Assembly: GCA_035578155.1 (NCBI GenBank)
Contig: JAPWDM010000022.1
Location: 2,543,076-2,607,075, forward strand
Length of the DNA: 64,000 nucleotides
Reading direction: 5' to 3'
DNA from: Brachynemurus nebulosus
Lineage: Eukaryota; Arthropoda; Insecta; Neuroptera; Myrmeleontidae
The notes under the pieces were generated by a model, which saw only the letters and a program-made list of their open reading frames with translations, was not told the origin of the DNA and did not search any database. The position numbers and the translations under genes were made by a program. This document shows, one piece after another, positions 12,436-24,660 of the stretch. Numbering within the stretch: the stretch's first letter is position 1; every line of letters starts with the position of its first letter.

Positions 12436-13406
12436 TTATATTTAGTAAGTGTTCATTTTAGTAAATTAATCCGAGTACTTTCTAGAATAATTGCTGCACT
12501 GATAACTGTAGATCATAAATTTCCGTTTTTTCTGATACATTCTGTACACATCGCCATAATGTATCATGCCATACATTTATATATTCCTTGATCGTAATTT
12601 TGTTAAATTTAAATATTTTAAAATAAGATTTTATCCTCACGCAAAATAGATGGCACACACTCACAAAAATTTGTATGAGTTTGATCATCAAAAATGTTTT
12701 GAGCGATAAAAAAGGAACAAATACGAGACAAATATGTCATATTTTGAAAAAAACAAATTTGTAGAGAAGAAAAGAACAACCAGCAAACGACTGCACGCCC
12801 GTACCCGTACTGCTCAAAGTCATAAAAACTAAAATGAGAAACGTACACGTCACATGTGTCAGAGCCGTAAATTTACAACAAAAAAGTCTTCAAGTAACAA
12901 AAAAATTCGTACATATACACATATATTTGTGTTTTCCAGTGGCATATTTGATATAAATTGAGATGATTTCTAAAAATTTCTGTCGAGTATGGGCTGTACC
13001 TAAAAGTTTACCAGCTCCGTGTATATAAAAGTTTATTAACGGCTTTTTGAGCTCCCGAAACCCTAAGGAGCAACTGCTACATTACTATGATATAGGTAAT
13101 TAATAAATATAAAATTTAAAGTATAGTACTTATGACAATATGTAATTCGATTTCAATGCTTTAATAATAATTATTATTTTATTTATCTTTATAATCTTTG
13201 AAATGTAGTTGGCCATCGAAATTGTCCACTCTTACAATAATCTATTAATATATACATATAGATATCCTATCCGTATACAAAACCCCATGTTTATATTCTA
13301 CAAACGAAAAATTAATAGGAAGCAAATAATTTAAAAATACTTAGGTACATACTTCAAAAACTATAATGGGAAAACTTGCGTTTATTGTATCCCTTACTCT
13401 TATACG
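12436..13406. other. AT-rich non-coding stretch
   Basis: No gene or complete element is seen. At 12964-13025 'atttctaaaaatttctgtcg' followed by 'accagctccgtgta' looks like one terminus of a TA-inserting MITE (TACACGGAG on the opposite strand), but I find no partner end. Confidence 0.4.
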
Positions 13407-13911
13407 GGGTTTACATTTACAATGATTTGCTGGCGCCAACACAAAGTGGCGCGCCAGTAAAAGCAAAATGAACGTGTAAACCTCTACTGGCGTGCAAGGT
13501 AGATCAGTGCATGCACGGATGAAAAAAGTTACCAACCTTCTAACTTTTCTGACGCCAGTAATGATTCATGCACCACTAAAATTAAAACATGCAAATGTAA
13601 ACTTGTATTGGCGCCAGTATTATTTTAAAAATAATTGAATGTCATTTTTACGCATTTATTCAGGTCTTAATATCATTTTTTTGTATCTATTATGTCTTTT
13701 TCTCTTCTAATTCATTGTTTGCTTTACATTTAGATACAAATGAAAACTATATATGACAGTTATTTATCCAGTTCAGCCATTTGTAACCTGCGCAGTACTT
13801 ACCAAATTATATACCATGCAAATCATGTGTAAACGGACGTGCAAGTAGTGTAAACTTTACAGACATACAAACTTGAAAGTGGCGCCAGCAAATCATTGCA
13901 AATGTAAACCC
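13407..13911. mobile_element. MITE with GGGTTTACA ends and TGGCGCCA subterminal motifs
   Basis: The left end reads GGGGTTTACATTTACAATGA, then tttgctggcgcca. The right end, reversed, reads GGGTTTACATTTGCAATGA, then tttgctggcgcca. Inside are further 'tgtaaac' and 'tggcgcca' or 'ctggcgtgc' motifs, in both orientations, resembling subterminal transposase-binding repeats. There is no coding capacity and I cannot fix a target duplication, so the superfamily is open. Confidence 0.75.
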
Positions 13912-14620
13912 GCTACTACTGTATTATTTGATTTCCCCAATATAAAAGTATTGAAATTATACAAACTTGATTTAATGGAATAGAAAGGATATTTATTTGT
14001 CTTTCTTACTCATAATAATTGAAGCTTAAAAATAATAAACAATTAGTACTTTTATTGAATTTTTTAAAAAGCTTCTGTCGGTGCAATTAAGAATCTGTAG
14101 TACCATATAGCTTTTGTACCTTACAGTTTTAATCAACCTAATTAAATTAATTTCAAATGTTTTTCAGAAACTAACAACATTAACAATTTCCAAAATTTCA
14201 TTGTTGCATCATATAGTTTGAATTTTAGCAAGTATTTTGGAAACTTTGCCTTTATATAATATTCATTTAAAAAAACAAATCTAAGTCTTTGTGTTAATGT
14301 TTGTTGGTGTGCTTATTCGAATTATTTTTCAAAATTTTAATGTCATTTGCAGATTTTCTTGATACTACATGATCGTTTCCCATTATGTTTTAAACTATTT
14401 TCACACTTTATTGATGCCAAAAATTTTCTTGTTTAAACGCCACTGTTTTCGTAAAGTGTTAAATGGACAATCCATACTTTAAAATATAGCAAATAACTTT
14501 AGTAAATCGATCAGTAATATGGAATGTAATCATAAGGCAAGATCGAAAATAACAGCCGTAAATATATGACAATTTTTTACTCGGGCAACGACGTATGTTT
14601 TACGGTAAAATAAAAAAAAA
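13912..14620. other. AT-rich non-coding stretch, nothing recognised
   Basis: No tandem or inverted structure, and only short chance frames, seen on reading both strands. Confidence 0.5.
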
Positions 14621-14623
14621 ACG

Positions 14624-14750
14624 TTTTAGCCAATTTCCAGAATGGAATTCAGCTATTATAGCCACTGTCATGACGCGACTTGAGCCCGGGACTATGGCAG
14701 AAATTTGTTTTGCGGTCCCTAGAAACCGAAAATAATATTCACAAAATTTT

Positions 14751-14836
<86 letters not shown>

Positions 14837-15167
14837 CCGCGCGAGAACTCTCGAACGAAGTCTCTAATTTTCACGAAATTTGATGAAAACATTGGAAGTC
14901 CCAAACCCTTGGATGAGTTCTTCAGCCAGACGCGTCGAATGCCAGGAACATGGTTTTTGTTCCGGCAAAAAATTAGTTTTTTGCCAAAATTTCCACTTAT
15001 TCAAAAATTTTTGGGAAATTTTTTTACACCATTTAAAAGAGGAGAAAAAATTACATAAAAAGGTCTTTAAACTATTATTCTATGTCAGCTAGTTTTCAAG
15101 AAAAACTAATTTTTATTAACGGAAATTCGCTATGTTATGCAGGATGCTGCGACAAGGGTATTTAAAT
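14624..15167 (+). mobile_element. family B repeat copy with internal (TA)n
   Basis: The blocks run in order: 'ccaatttccagaatgg', 'cccgggactatggcagaaat', (TA)n at 14756-14828, 'tgtgtgtgtccgcgcgagaa', 'ctctcgaacgaag', and finally 'gaaattcgctatgttatgca' with 'gcgacaagggtattta'. The same order is seen at 43268 and 46273-47505. No ORF of transposon type is present, so it is non-autonomous. Confidence 0.75.
14756..14836. repeat. (TA)n tract followed by (TG)n inside family B
   Basis: About 70 bp of TA passing into TGTGTGTG at the fixed internal position of family B. Confidence 0.95.
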
Positions 15168-15189
15168 GTTCTATAGGAAAGTTACGTTT

Positions 15190-16555
15190 TAAATTTTCGT
15201 AGAACCAGAGGAAATCTGTTTCCGAATAGTATGGATATTTATCCGAACTATTCAAATGGAAATTGTAACAATGAATACCGTTCCTCCATCATTTAAAGTT
15301 AGACAATAAATCATAAAAAAATTAGAAAATTTCTAAATTTTGTTCTTGATATGGTATAATGTTTGTAAACATCTGTTACATATTTCGATTTCATAATTTC
15401 AGTTATTTAGTTTGTTCAAAGTAAAGCAGCATAAATGATATTCTTAGAACTTCCGAATAGAGGACTAAATATAATTGTGCCTGCATTTTATATGACTAAA
15501 TAAAAATTAAGGTAATTAGTTCCATCGGAATATATGTAAATATGTGAAGTTATGAATTAATATTGCTAACATCGATTCATACTAAAGTGTTGGTGATGTT
15601 GCTATTGTTCTGATACTAGTATATTATATCTACTCAACAACGTTGATACGAACAGAAGAACAAATACGTACACACAGATAGTATACTTATCTACTGGTGA
15701 ACTGCGAACAAAATAATGATAAAATAACATTTTTTACATTATATCAGAAACTAAACAATGAAAATAGTTTTCAAATTGCATGTGACTTTTTTTTTGATAC
15801 GTAATACGGTACTCGACTGTATTTAAAATTTGTGTTAAATGTTAAATAATTCTATGCATTATCATTACATTATAAGTGAATCCAACTATAAAATGTAACT
15901 CAAAGGGAGTAGTGAATTGCGATGCACACTTTTATTTGGAATTTCTCTATTTTCATAGAGTAAATAATTTTTCCCTCAGAATAATTTGTAATCAACACAT
16001 GCTGAAAAATAAATACACAAAATTTAACAATTTTCCTAAGAAAACTATTTTTCCGATAGACCTACATTAAATGACTGTACAACTAAATTACTTGAAAAAT
16101 ATGTATGTGAATATACTTTTAATATGGTTTAATATACCTTAAAACAGCCATGTTGTATTACAAAACCCGCTGTTAACATTAAAGTATTTTCCATACCAAA
16201 CTACAAGTATTTCTGCTGTAAATATTTTTGTTAATAATTTGAAATGTATTATAGGAGCACATCATTGAAATTCAAAATATCTGTATTTTAGAAACGTAAT
16301 ATCTATGTAGATATTAAAATAGTTAATAAAATACATTATGTTAATCAAGATTTTGGAATGCTAATCTACATTTCAAACATTCGTGTAACATTAAATTATT
16401 CATGTTTCCTGACAAAAAGATACAACGATAATTCTGGAATACATTTGGAATTTCAAATACAAATATGTTAGTTAAAAAAATTAATATTTTTTTAAATAAA
16501 ATTATTAATATTATTAATTTCTGGCACTTGAAAAATATTTACAAAATTAAATTAT
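15190..16555. other. AT-rich non-coding stretch, nothing recognised
   Basis: Small frames such as 15876-16070 (+) have no recognisable motif. No repeat structure was seen. Confidence 0.5.
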
Positions 16556-16557
16556 TT

Positions 16558-16692
16558 TTAGCGAATTTTCATTCTGGAAATTGAGCTATTACAGCAGCGC
16601 TTATGGTAAGACCTAAGTCCGGGACTATGGTAGAGATTTGTTTTGGAGCCTCTAGAACACGAAAATCTACTTCAATAAAATTTATATGGTTC
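16558..16692 (+). repeat. family B 5' fragment lacking the (TA)n half
   Basis: 'gcgaattttcattctgg', 'gagctattacagcagc', 'cttatggtaagacctaagtc' and 'ggagcctctagaacacg' match 43270-43390 closely. It stops at 'aaaatttatatgg', where other copies enter (TA)n, so it is truncated at the microsatellite junction. Confidence 0.75.
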
Positions 16693-16821
16693 ATTTCAGT
16701 TAAATTTAACCATGCTTCGTCAATTTGAATTTAAATAATTTCCGTTTTCTTGGCTTTATCTCTTTTATTATTGCATTTTTGTAAATTCTAAATTTGCAGT
16801 TTATTTTTAGAAAAGAATAGA

Positions 16822-16903
16822 AGATTGATTTGTTTCGAATATAAGAATTATTTAATTTTTTAACGAAAACTCATGATCAATTTTATCTGAAATGAGGTAT
16901 ATA
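16822..16903. repeat. ~80-bp dispersed repeat, inverted copy at the window's end
   Basis: 'gattgatttgtttcgaatat' to 'tgaaatgaggtata' matches the reverse complement of 63918-64000 with only a few mismatches. This copy runs straight into (TA)n. The distant partner is cut by the window edge. Confidence 0.8.
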
Positions 16904-16910
16904 TACATAT

Positions 16911-17388
<478 letters not shown>

Positions 17389-18288
17389 AGTGGGGTCAAA
17401 TTTTGGGCAAATTTTGGATCGGACCAAACTTTTAAGGGGGTGGTGGGGGCGGAAAAGCAATAAAAATTTTCCAAGCCGGTTGGAAATAATGTTTCGGTCA
17501 ATTATCTACAACATATCCAAAAGTCAGTTTCCAAGGGGGATTTGGAGTGAGTAGGGGGGAAAAACGATTTTCGCAGGATCTAACACGCCCCCAGCCCTCC
17601 AGAATTAACGTAGAGGGTTGAAATTTGGTGCGTTGATAGAGTTCATACCTAGGTTGTGCTTTTCGAAAGTTTTAATATTTAAACCCCACCCCCCTCATTT
17701 TTAAGCTACAATTTCATGCTTTTTTGACGTTTTCGAAGTTTGTACCACTCGCACAGGTCACCCGAATAAACCTAGAGGGCTGAAATTTTGTATTTGGATT
17801 GAGTTAGTATCAAGGGGTGTCTTTTGCGGGTCTTGAATTTTAACCCCTACCCCCCTACATTTTTATACCCAAAAGAACATGATTTTTCTTGTTTTTTAAC
17901 AGTTTCGTTCGGGTCAAAATCTCCCCAAATAAACCTAGAGGGCTGAAATTTTGTGTACAGGTTAAACTAATAGCCAGACACTGTTTTTTGGAGGTTTCAA
18001 CTTTTAACCCTTACCCCCACGATTTTTACGCCAATATTTCTTTGATTTTTTTGCTTTTTTTCTAGCACGTCTAAAGACTCTCTAAGAAAACCTAGAGGGC
18101 TGAACTTTTGTGCGTGTATTGAGTTAGTATCCAGCTAGTATCTTTTAGGGATTCCACATTACTTTTCCCCCCACTTCTCCCATTTTTATATCGGAATTCA
18201 ATGGTATAGTGAAATGTATTTTAAATGCATTATTTTTATTTTAAAACAAGTAGGCCAATAGTAATTTTAAAAAATTAAAAAAATAAAC

Positions 18289-19784
18289 GCCGTGAGCAGC
18301 GGGGCCCCATCACGGTAGTCGAATTTTCCCCTTCATCTTCGGTATTGAATGTCTACAAGCGAAATGTGATTGAAAGTCTACAACCGAATTGTCATTTTGT
18401 TGGTTTCAAAACTGGTGATGAGTGTTCGGCTGATCGAGGCTTTAAAAAAAGGTTTTAAGTATTTAAGGGCTGTATCTCAGTAAATTTCAATTTTGTGCCG
18501 AAAACAGGTAGCAGAAAAAAGGCCAACACAATTCGTACGAGGACATTCCTGCCCATGTTTATCCGCTAATTGCCTTTATGTTTTAGTTTTAAATCTTAAA
18601 AAAGGACCTTCAGTAGTAAACTGGAAGGCCTTTATAAAGATATTTTTTTTTTCCAAAAAAATCCAAAATTTCTATTTTATAAATACTAAAAATCCAAAAT
18701 TCCTAATTTATAAATAAACAGTGACTTTAATAACATTTTTAAATTACTTAATATGTATGTATTTCATTTGTCATAAAAGTAAGTTCACTTTTTTTTAAAT
18801 TTTTTAAAATTACTATTCGCCTACTTGTATTTAGAATAAACATAATGCTTTTAAAATACATTTAACAATAGCATTCAATTCCGATGTAAAAATGGGAGAA
18901 GTGGGGGGAAAAGTGATGCGGACTCCCTACAAGGTACTAGCTGGATACTAACTGAATACACGTACAAAATTTCAGCCCTCTAGGTTTCCTTATGGAGTCT
19001 CTAGACTTGTTAGAATACAAGCAAAAAAATTAAGGAAATATTGGCGTAAAAATCGTGGGGGTAAGGGTTAAAAGTTGAAACCTCCAAAAAACAGTGTCTG
19101 GCTATTTGCTTAACCTGTACACCAAATTTCAGCCCTCTAGGTTTATTTGGGGAGATTTTGACCCGAACGAAACTGTTCAAAAACAAGAAAAATCATGTTC
19201 TTTTGGGTATAAAAATGGTGGGGGTAGGGGTTAAAAGTCGAGACCCCCAAAAGGCACCTCCTTGATACTAACTCAATCCGAATACAAAATTTCAGCCCTC
19301 TAGGTTTATTCGGGTGACCTGTGCGAGTGGTACAAACTTCGAAAACGTCGAAAATGCATGAAATTGTAGCTTAAAAATGAGGGGGGTGGGGGTAAAATAT
19401 TAAAACCTCCAAAAAGCACAACCTAGGTACGAACTTTATCAACACACCAAATTTCAACCCTCTACGTTAATTCTGGGGGGCTGGGGGCCTGTTAGATCCA
19501 GCGAAAATCGTTTTTCCCCCCTCTACTCCCACCAAATCATCCTAGGAAGCTGAATTTTGGATATGTTGTAGATAATTGACCGAAACATTATTTAAAACCG
19601 ATTTGGAAAAGTTTTATTGCTTTTCCGCCCCCCACAACCCCCTTAAAAGTCGGGTCAGAAAAAAAATTTGCCCAAAATTTGACCGCACTTTGATAGTATG
19701 AGGTGCCTCGAAAATGAGCCCCATTTCCCAAATTTCATCTCTTAACTTCCATAGGGGGGCCCTACACAAATTAAAAGGTGGCGG

Positions 19785-19859
<75 letters not shown>

Positions 19860-20505
19860 TATATTAGACATTTTTTTTTCTACATATTCGTGTTCTGCGG
19901 GTCCGAAAACGGATAGCGCCCCTACTCTCGCCTCTCGCAGCTCTTATCGTATAGACTGTATAAGTCTAATTTTTCGGAGAAAATTCGACTAAAAAAATGC
20001 ATTTACTTTTATAACAAATGCAATATACACAAATATTAAGTAATTTTAAAATGTTATTAAAGTCACTGTTTATTTATAAAGTAGGAATTTTGGATTTTTA
20101 TTATTTATAAAATAGAAATTGTGGATTTTTTTGGAAAGAAAAAATATCTTCATAAAGGCCTTCCAGTTTACTATTTAAGTTCCGTTTTAGATATTTAAAA
20201 ATAAAACACAAAGGCAATTGGTGGATAAGCATGGGCGGGAATACCCTCGTACGAATTATGTTGTTTTTTTTTCCTGCTAACTTCTATCGGCATAAAATTG
20301 AAATTTACTGAGGTTCAGCCTTTAAAAACTTAAAATCATTTTTTAAAGCTCCGATTAGCCGAACACTCATCATCCGTTTTGAAACCACCAAAATGACAAA
20401 TCGCTTGCAACTTTCAATCACATTTCGCCTGTAGACATTCAATACCGAAGATGAAGGGAAAAATTCGACTTCGTGATGGGGCCCCGCTGCTCACGGCGTT
20501 TTTTT
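18289..20505. mobile_element. 2.2-kb foldback element: family A flanked by ~500-bp inverted arms
   Basis: The left arm (18289-18797) begins ACGCCGTGAGCAGCGGGGCC. The right arm (19993-20505) is its reverse complement, ending in ggggccccgctgctcacggc. The arms stay alignable throughout, including 'gccgaacactcatca' (inverted on the left), 'ggaccttcagtag' versus its diverged partner, and 'cagtgactttaataacat'. Between them lies a full family A unit (18793-19992) with its (TA)n tract. I find no target duplication; the left flank is A-rich and the right flank T-rich. Whether the arms are the true terminal repeats of A or a second element is unresolved. Confidence 0.7.
19787..19865. repeat. (TA)n tract inside family A
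   Basis: About 75 bp of TA between 'ggtggcggg' and 'gacatttttttttctacata'. Confidence 0.95.
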
Positions 20506-20509
20506 TTTC

Positions 20510-21720
20510 ATTTCAAGTCAGTGGTATCATCTTGTGTACCACTTTGGTAAAACTAACGTAAACGATAAAAAAAATTTGAGATGTTCTTGTTGCTATGCTA
20601 CCCACCAAGAACCTTTTGGTAGAAAAGCGTTTGCGTTGGACTTACGCCTGTGCTGTCATTTTGTTTTTGTGTTTTTGTTGTAAATTCAAAAAAAAAATTT
20701 GGTACCTCAGATCACGTATACATAATGATTATATTCTAAAGAGTGTTATATTGATGGCGTTATTTGTTAAGGCAAAAAATTCTCTAATAAAACCTTATTT
20801 TCTGGTACTTCAATGTGATGTAACGCCTTAATATCATAAAACGCACAAAACATTGATATTTATTAGTTTTTGGTGGTGTATACAAACAGTAACAAATAAA
20901 TGTAATAATACGAATACCTTACTGCAACGTATATACTTATACAAATACATATTGTACGTCCAAAAACATTGTGTTCCAAATATTATGTATGAACCGACCT
21001 CGCTACATCATTCTGGACTATAACATAATGTTACCATACTCGTGTCAATAAATATATTAGTAGTTTCCAATGGAGCTCCAAACTCGGCGCTCTGCCGTTT
21101 GCCATTTCACCGTTCATTGTTGTTAGATAGTTGTGTTTTTGTTCATAAAACAGTCATGTTTTGTGAACCACAAATGACTTCTATATTTTCAGCAGAATCT
21201 GACCTGTCCAAAGTTAACATATAGGTATATTTACATACATGTATATACAGTACGTCCATATAATATGTTCTTTTTATGTCTCTTCTATTTCACCAGGCCG
21301 CCCGTTACTACATACGGATATATGCAATGTATAGTATGAAATATAATGTTCTGTATACTGTTTCACTACCGTTACATTAATTCATATTAAATATGAGACG
21401 TGAGAAGCTTGATATTAAATCAAAATCAGACTAAATACGAACACTAGCACCAGAGCCGGCCTGATAGTGGTGGAAATCTTCGAGCCGCGCGCCGCTAATT
21501 AATTTGGTAAAGTCAAAAGATCAAGTGTCACCTTTGAAAGACCTTTGTTCTAGACTTTTGCGTTTCCGAATCAAAATTTCTACAAACTACAGTCACAAAC
21601 TATTTATTACCATTATATCTATAGAAAGATCTTTTTCAAGACTGAAAGAAATAAAATATTATTATTTCAGACCTACCGTTTGTTTAGATCGATTTACCTC
21701 TTTCGTATTTTTATACCTCA
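20510..21720. other. non-coding stretch with no supported gene
   Basis: The 78-codon frame at 20595-20831 (+) has a hydrophobic middle but no recognisable motif. At 21454-21490 'cagagccggcctg' resembles an hAT terminus, without a matching second end. Confidence 0.4.
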
Positions 21721-21721
21721 A

Positions 21722-22420
21722 ATTTTTATACCAAAGGTAGCAAGATTACAGTTGTTTTATAACAAAAGTAGTAAGGTCACAGTAGTTCTATACCAGAAGT
21801 AGTAAGGTCACAGTAATTCTATACCAAAAATAGTAAGGTTAAAGCTGTTCTATACCAAAAGTAGTAAGGTGACAGCAGTACCATACCAAAAGAAAAAAGC
21901 CACTGTATTTCTACACCAAGTGTAGTAAGATTACAGCGGTTATATACCAAAACTAATAAGGTTAGAACGATTTTATTCTAGAAGTAGCAAGGCTACAGCG
22001 GTTGTACACCAAAAGTAGTAAAGTGACAGGAGTTTTATACCAGAAGTAGTAAGGTTACAGCAGTTGTGTACGAAAAGTAGTAAGGTTACAGGAGTTTTAT
22101 ACCAGAAGTAGTAAGGTTACAGCAGTTATGTACCAAAAGTAGTAAGGTTACAGGAGTTTTATACCAGAAGTAGTAAGGTTACAGCAGTTGTGTACCAAAA
22201 GTAGTAAGGTTACAGGAGTTTTATACCAGAAGTAGTAAGGTTACAGCAGTTGTGTACCAAAAGTAGTAAGGTTACAGAGATTGTATACCAGAAGTAGTAA
22301 GGTTACAGTAGTTCTGTATCAAAAGTAGTAAGGTCACAGCAGTTCTATACTAAACGTAGTAAGGTTACAGTGGTTCTATAACAAAAGTAGTAAAGTTACA
22401 GTGATTCAATACTAAAAGAT
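21722..22420 (+). repeat. 31-bp minisatellite, about 22 units, with 62-bp higher-order period
   Basis: The unit is approximately taccaaaagtagtaaggtta followed by cagcagttgta. Units at the edges are diverged. From about 22010 to 22270 two unit types alternate: taccagaagtag... ending cagcagttgtg, and taccaaaagtag... ending caggagtttta. The 62-bp dimer there repeats almost without change, so the centre was homogenised most recently. Each unit contains the interrupted palindrome GTAAGGTTAC. All frames are quickly stopped, so it does not code. Confidence 0.95.
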
Positions 22421-22429
22421 TTATGAAAA

Positions 22430-23620
22430 CAAAATATAAGTCACATGTGAGTATGCGATTTTCCATTATGATTGTGGCTTTCTAATATAAACAACGAAAT
22501 TTTATATAGTTATAAGAGTTTTTTATATCTCGAAAACATACTTTATACAACTTTTTTTTAACAACCGCAGTCCCAGACGGATGTAGGTACTGTTTGCTAA
22601 GAATTGTCAAATCGTTTCCACGTAGGTCATCTTACCCCGGCGAGTAAGAATTTGTGCAATGTAAAAGTAGCAAAATGCAATAAATTGTTATTTTTCTTGA
22701 TACCAAACTTTTCGGTTGTCAGAAATACGTATACATTCAAAAATAACTATAAAATAAAATTGAGAAATTTTAACAACTTAAAATCTGCACCCATATTTAA
22801 TTTTGCACTATACGTACATACGTGTGAAAGCGGTATTGTGTCCACTAGATGACTGTGTAAAACACGAAACATAAACTTGTTTTAGTGCTAGTTTAGTTCC
22901 GTAGTGCATTCATGGTTTCGTTGTTCTAAAATAGATGTTATATAACAAATTTTATATTATATAACCACAACAAACAAATCTGTTGTTTTAATTTTTTTAT
23001 TTGTTTATTTATAATAATTATTAATAAAATACATACGTATTTTTTGTTGAATATATTCGTTGTTTATTAAAGTCTCATGACATGAGATTTATACTTCTAT
23101 GTATTTCATTTTTTCTTTCGTAAAATTATGCCAGTTTGAAAAGAATATTATTTTAATTAAAATAAATATTTAAATTAGCAATTCCGATAGAAGTAAGGAA
23201 TTGAACTTTATGATGTTTTGAATTTGTTTTATACAAGAAAAAAGATTAAAATAATTTATCCAAAACGTGAATTTTGTTCTTAAATTCTGAAATAATAATA
23301 ATAAAAATAAGTAAGTAGCAAAAGACAAATATAAATTCACGTCGATAATTTCATACTTTTATTGAACCTAATACACCTATCCCACATTATAAATGAAAGT
23401 TCACCTTATATCCTATAAGTGGGAATTTCCTTCTTGCACACATGTAGTTTCGCAAACAGTGTAAAACTTGTATATTACTTTGAAACCAACGTACGCTAAC
23501 TACTTTCACAAAAGTTTTACTTTCTTTAACGCATTATGATGCCGGTAAAAGTTTTCACTAACAAGTTGGTGTTAGCGTTTCGTTAATGGTTTTAACAATA
23601 TTTTATTAAAAGTTTCATAA
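22430..23620. other. AT-rich non-coding stretch, nothing recognised
   Basis: Only short chance frames, for example 22604-22852 (+). No repeat structure seen. Confidence 0.5.
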
Positions 23621-23622
23621 AT

Positions 23623-23623
<1 letters not shown>

Positions 23624-23690
<67 letters not shown>
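23624..23690. repeat. (AT)n tract
   Basis: About 65 bp of pure AT. Unlike most other tracts here it has no family A or B sequence beside it. Confidence 0.95.
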
Positions 23691-23692
<2 letters not shown>

Positions 23693-23996
23693 ACCCAGCA
23701 CGTACGTATAATAGTATAAGCAAAAAGTGACAGAGTAATAATGAAAATTTTGGTGTTGTAATGATAAATAAGAAGTACCTACACTAATTCCCAAATGTCA
23801 CCTAACAAAAACAAAATTGTATTTGCAGTGTAAAATTTATACATTTTGGAATTTTTAATTTAATAAGCTTACAAGGGGATCGAGAGCTTAAAAGTCGAGA
23901 ATTTAAAGAAGCTCGAACTGTGCCAGTACGTAGCGAGTGAATATACATAAAAACATAGAAAATACCAGTAGGTGCTAATTAGCATGTCTGTAGCAT

Positions 23997-24105
23997 AATC
24001 AGGGCCTGGATCAGGACTGGAAAAGGCTGCCGATTAGGACCGGAACAGGCTGCCTGAGCAGGGCTGGAACAAGCTGTCTGATCAAAGCCGGAATTGGAAA
24101 AGCGT
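23997..24105 (+). repeat. 24-bp tandem repeat, about four units
   Basis: Units of the form 'gatcagggctggaacaggct' start near 24009, 24032, 24056 and 24080. Inverted relatives ('cctgatcagagccc', 'ggatcagggccctattccag') follow at 24140-24210. The patch is much richer in G and C than its surroundings and looks like a repeat-element fragment. Confidence 0.75.
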
Positions 24106-24660
24106 TACATTTTTGGTTCGGCCCTCATATAGTTTTCCTGATCAGAGCCCTACTTTAAGTCCGAAAAACCGGATCAGGGCCCTATTCCAGCCTTAAAAAA
24201 TTTCTACTGGGGAAAAAACGATTTTAAGAGGTGAAAAGCGCCCTACGCTTTAATAAAATATAAATGCTGAAATTATTATCATATTTGTTACTAAACTTTC
24301 GTGTCTCTAGTATCCCTAAATAAGATTTCTGTGTATTACTAGTTTTCATATGCAGAATTTTGTAATTGTTAAATTTTTATTTTGTAGTATTTTCAACTTA
24401 GAATTTAATTTTCAAACAGTATTTCATTAATTTTTAAATATTCAAGTTCAAAATTGGAGGGTTAGTTTCTCCCGTTTTACAAATGTATGAAAGGTTATAT
24501 TTATTACTAAAACTCTGTGTGGTATAATTATATAATATCACTAATTTTCAAATTTTTAAATATACACTTAAAGGGATGGTTTCATCCCTTAAAAATGTGA
24601 GACAAAAAGAATAATGTTTATTTATTGGCAGAACTCTGTATAGTATAATATATTCTATAC

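Noticed and set aside
12964..13025. MITE end with TACACGGAG terminus
   Set aside because: Shares only about nine bases with the 28924 element and lacks a partner end.
20595..20831. 78-codon frame with a hydrophobic segment suggesting a membrane protein
   Set aside because: The hydrophobic bias is expected from T-rich codons, and there is no family motif.
21454..21490. hAT-like terminus 'cagagccggcctg'
   Set aside because: No second end or target duplication was found within several kilobases.
21722..22420. CRISPR-like appearance of the regular ~31-bp spacing
   Set aside because: The unit repeats without unique spacers and the setting is eukaryotic. It is a minisatellite.
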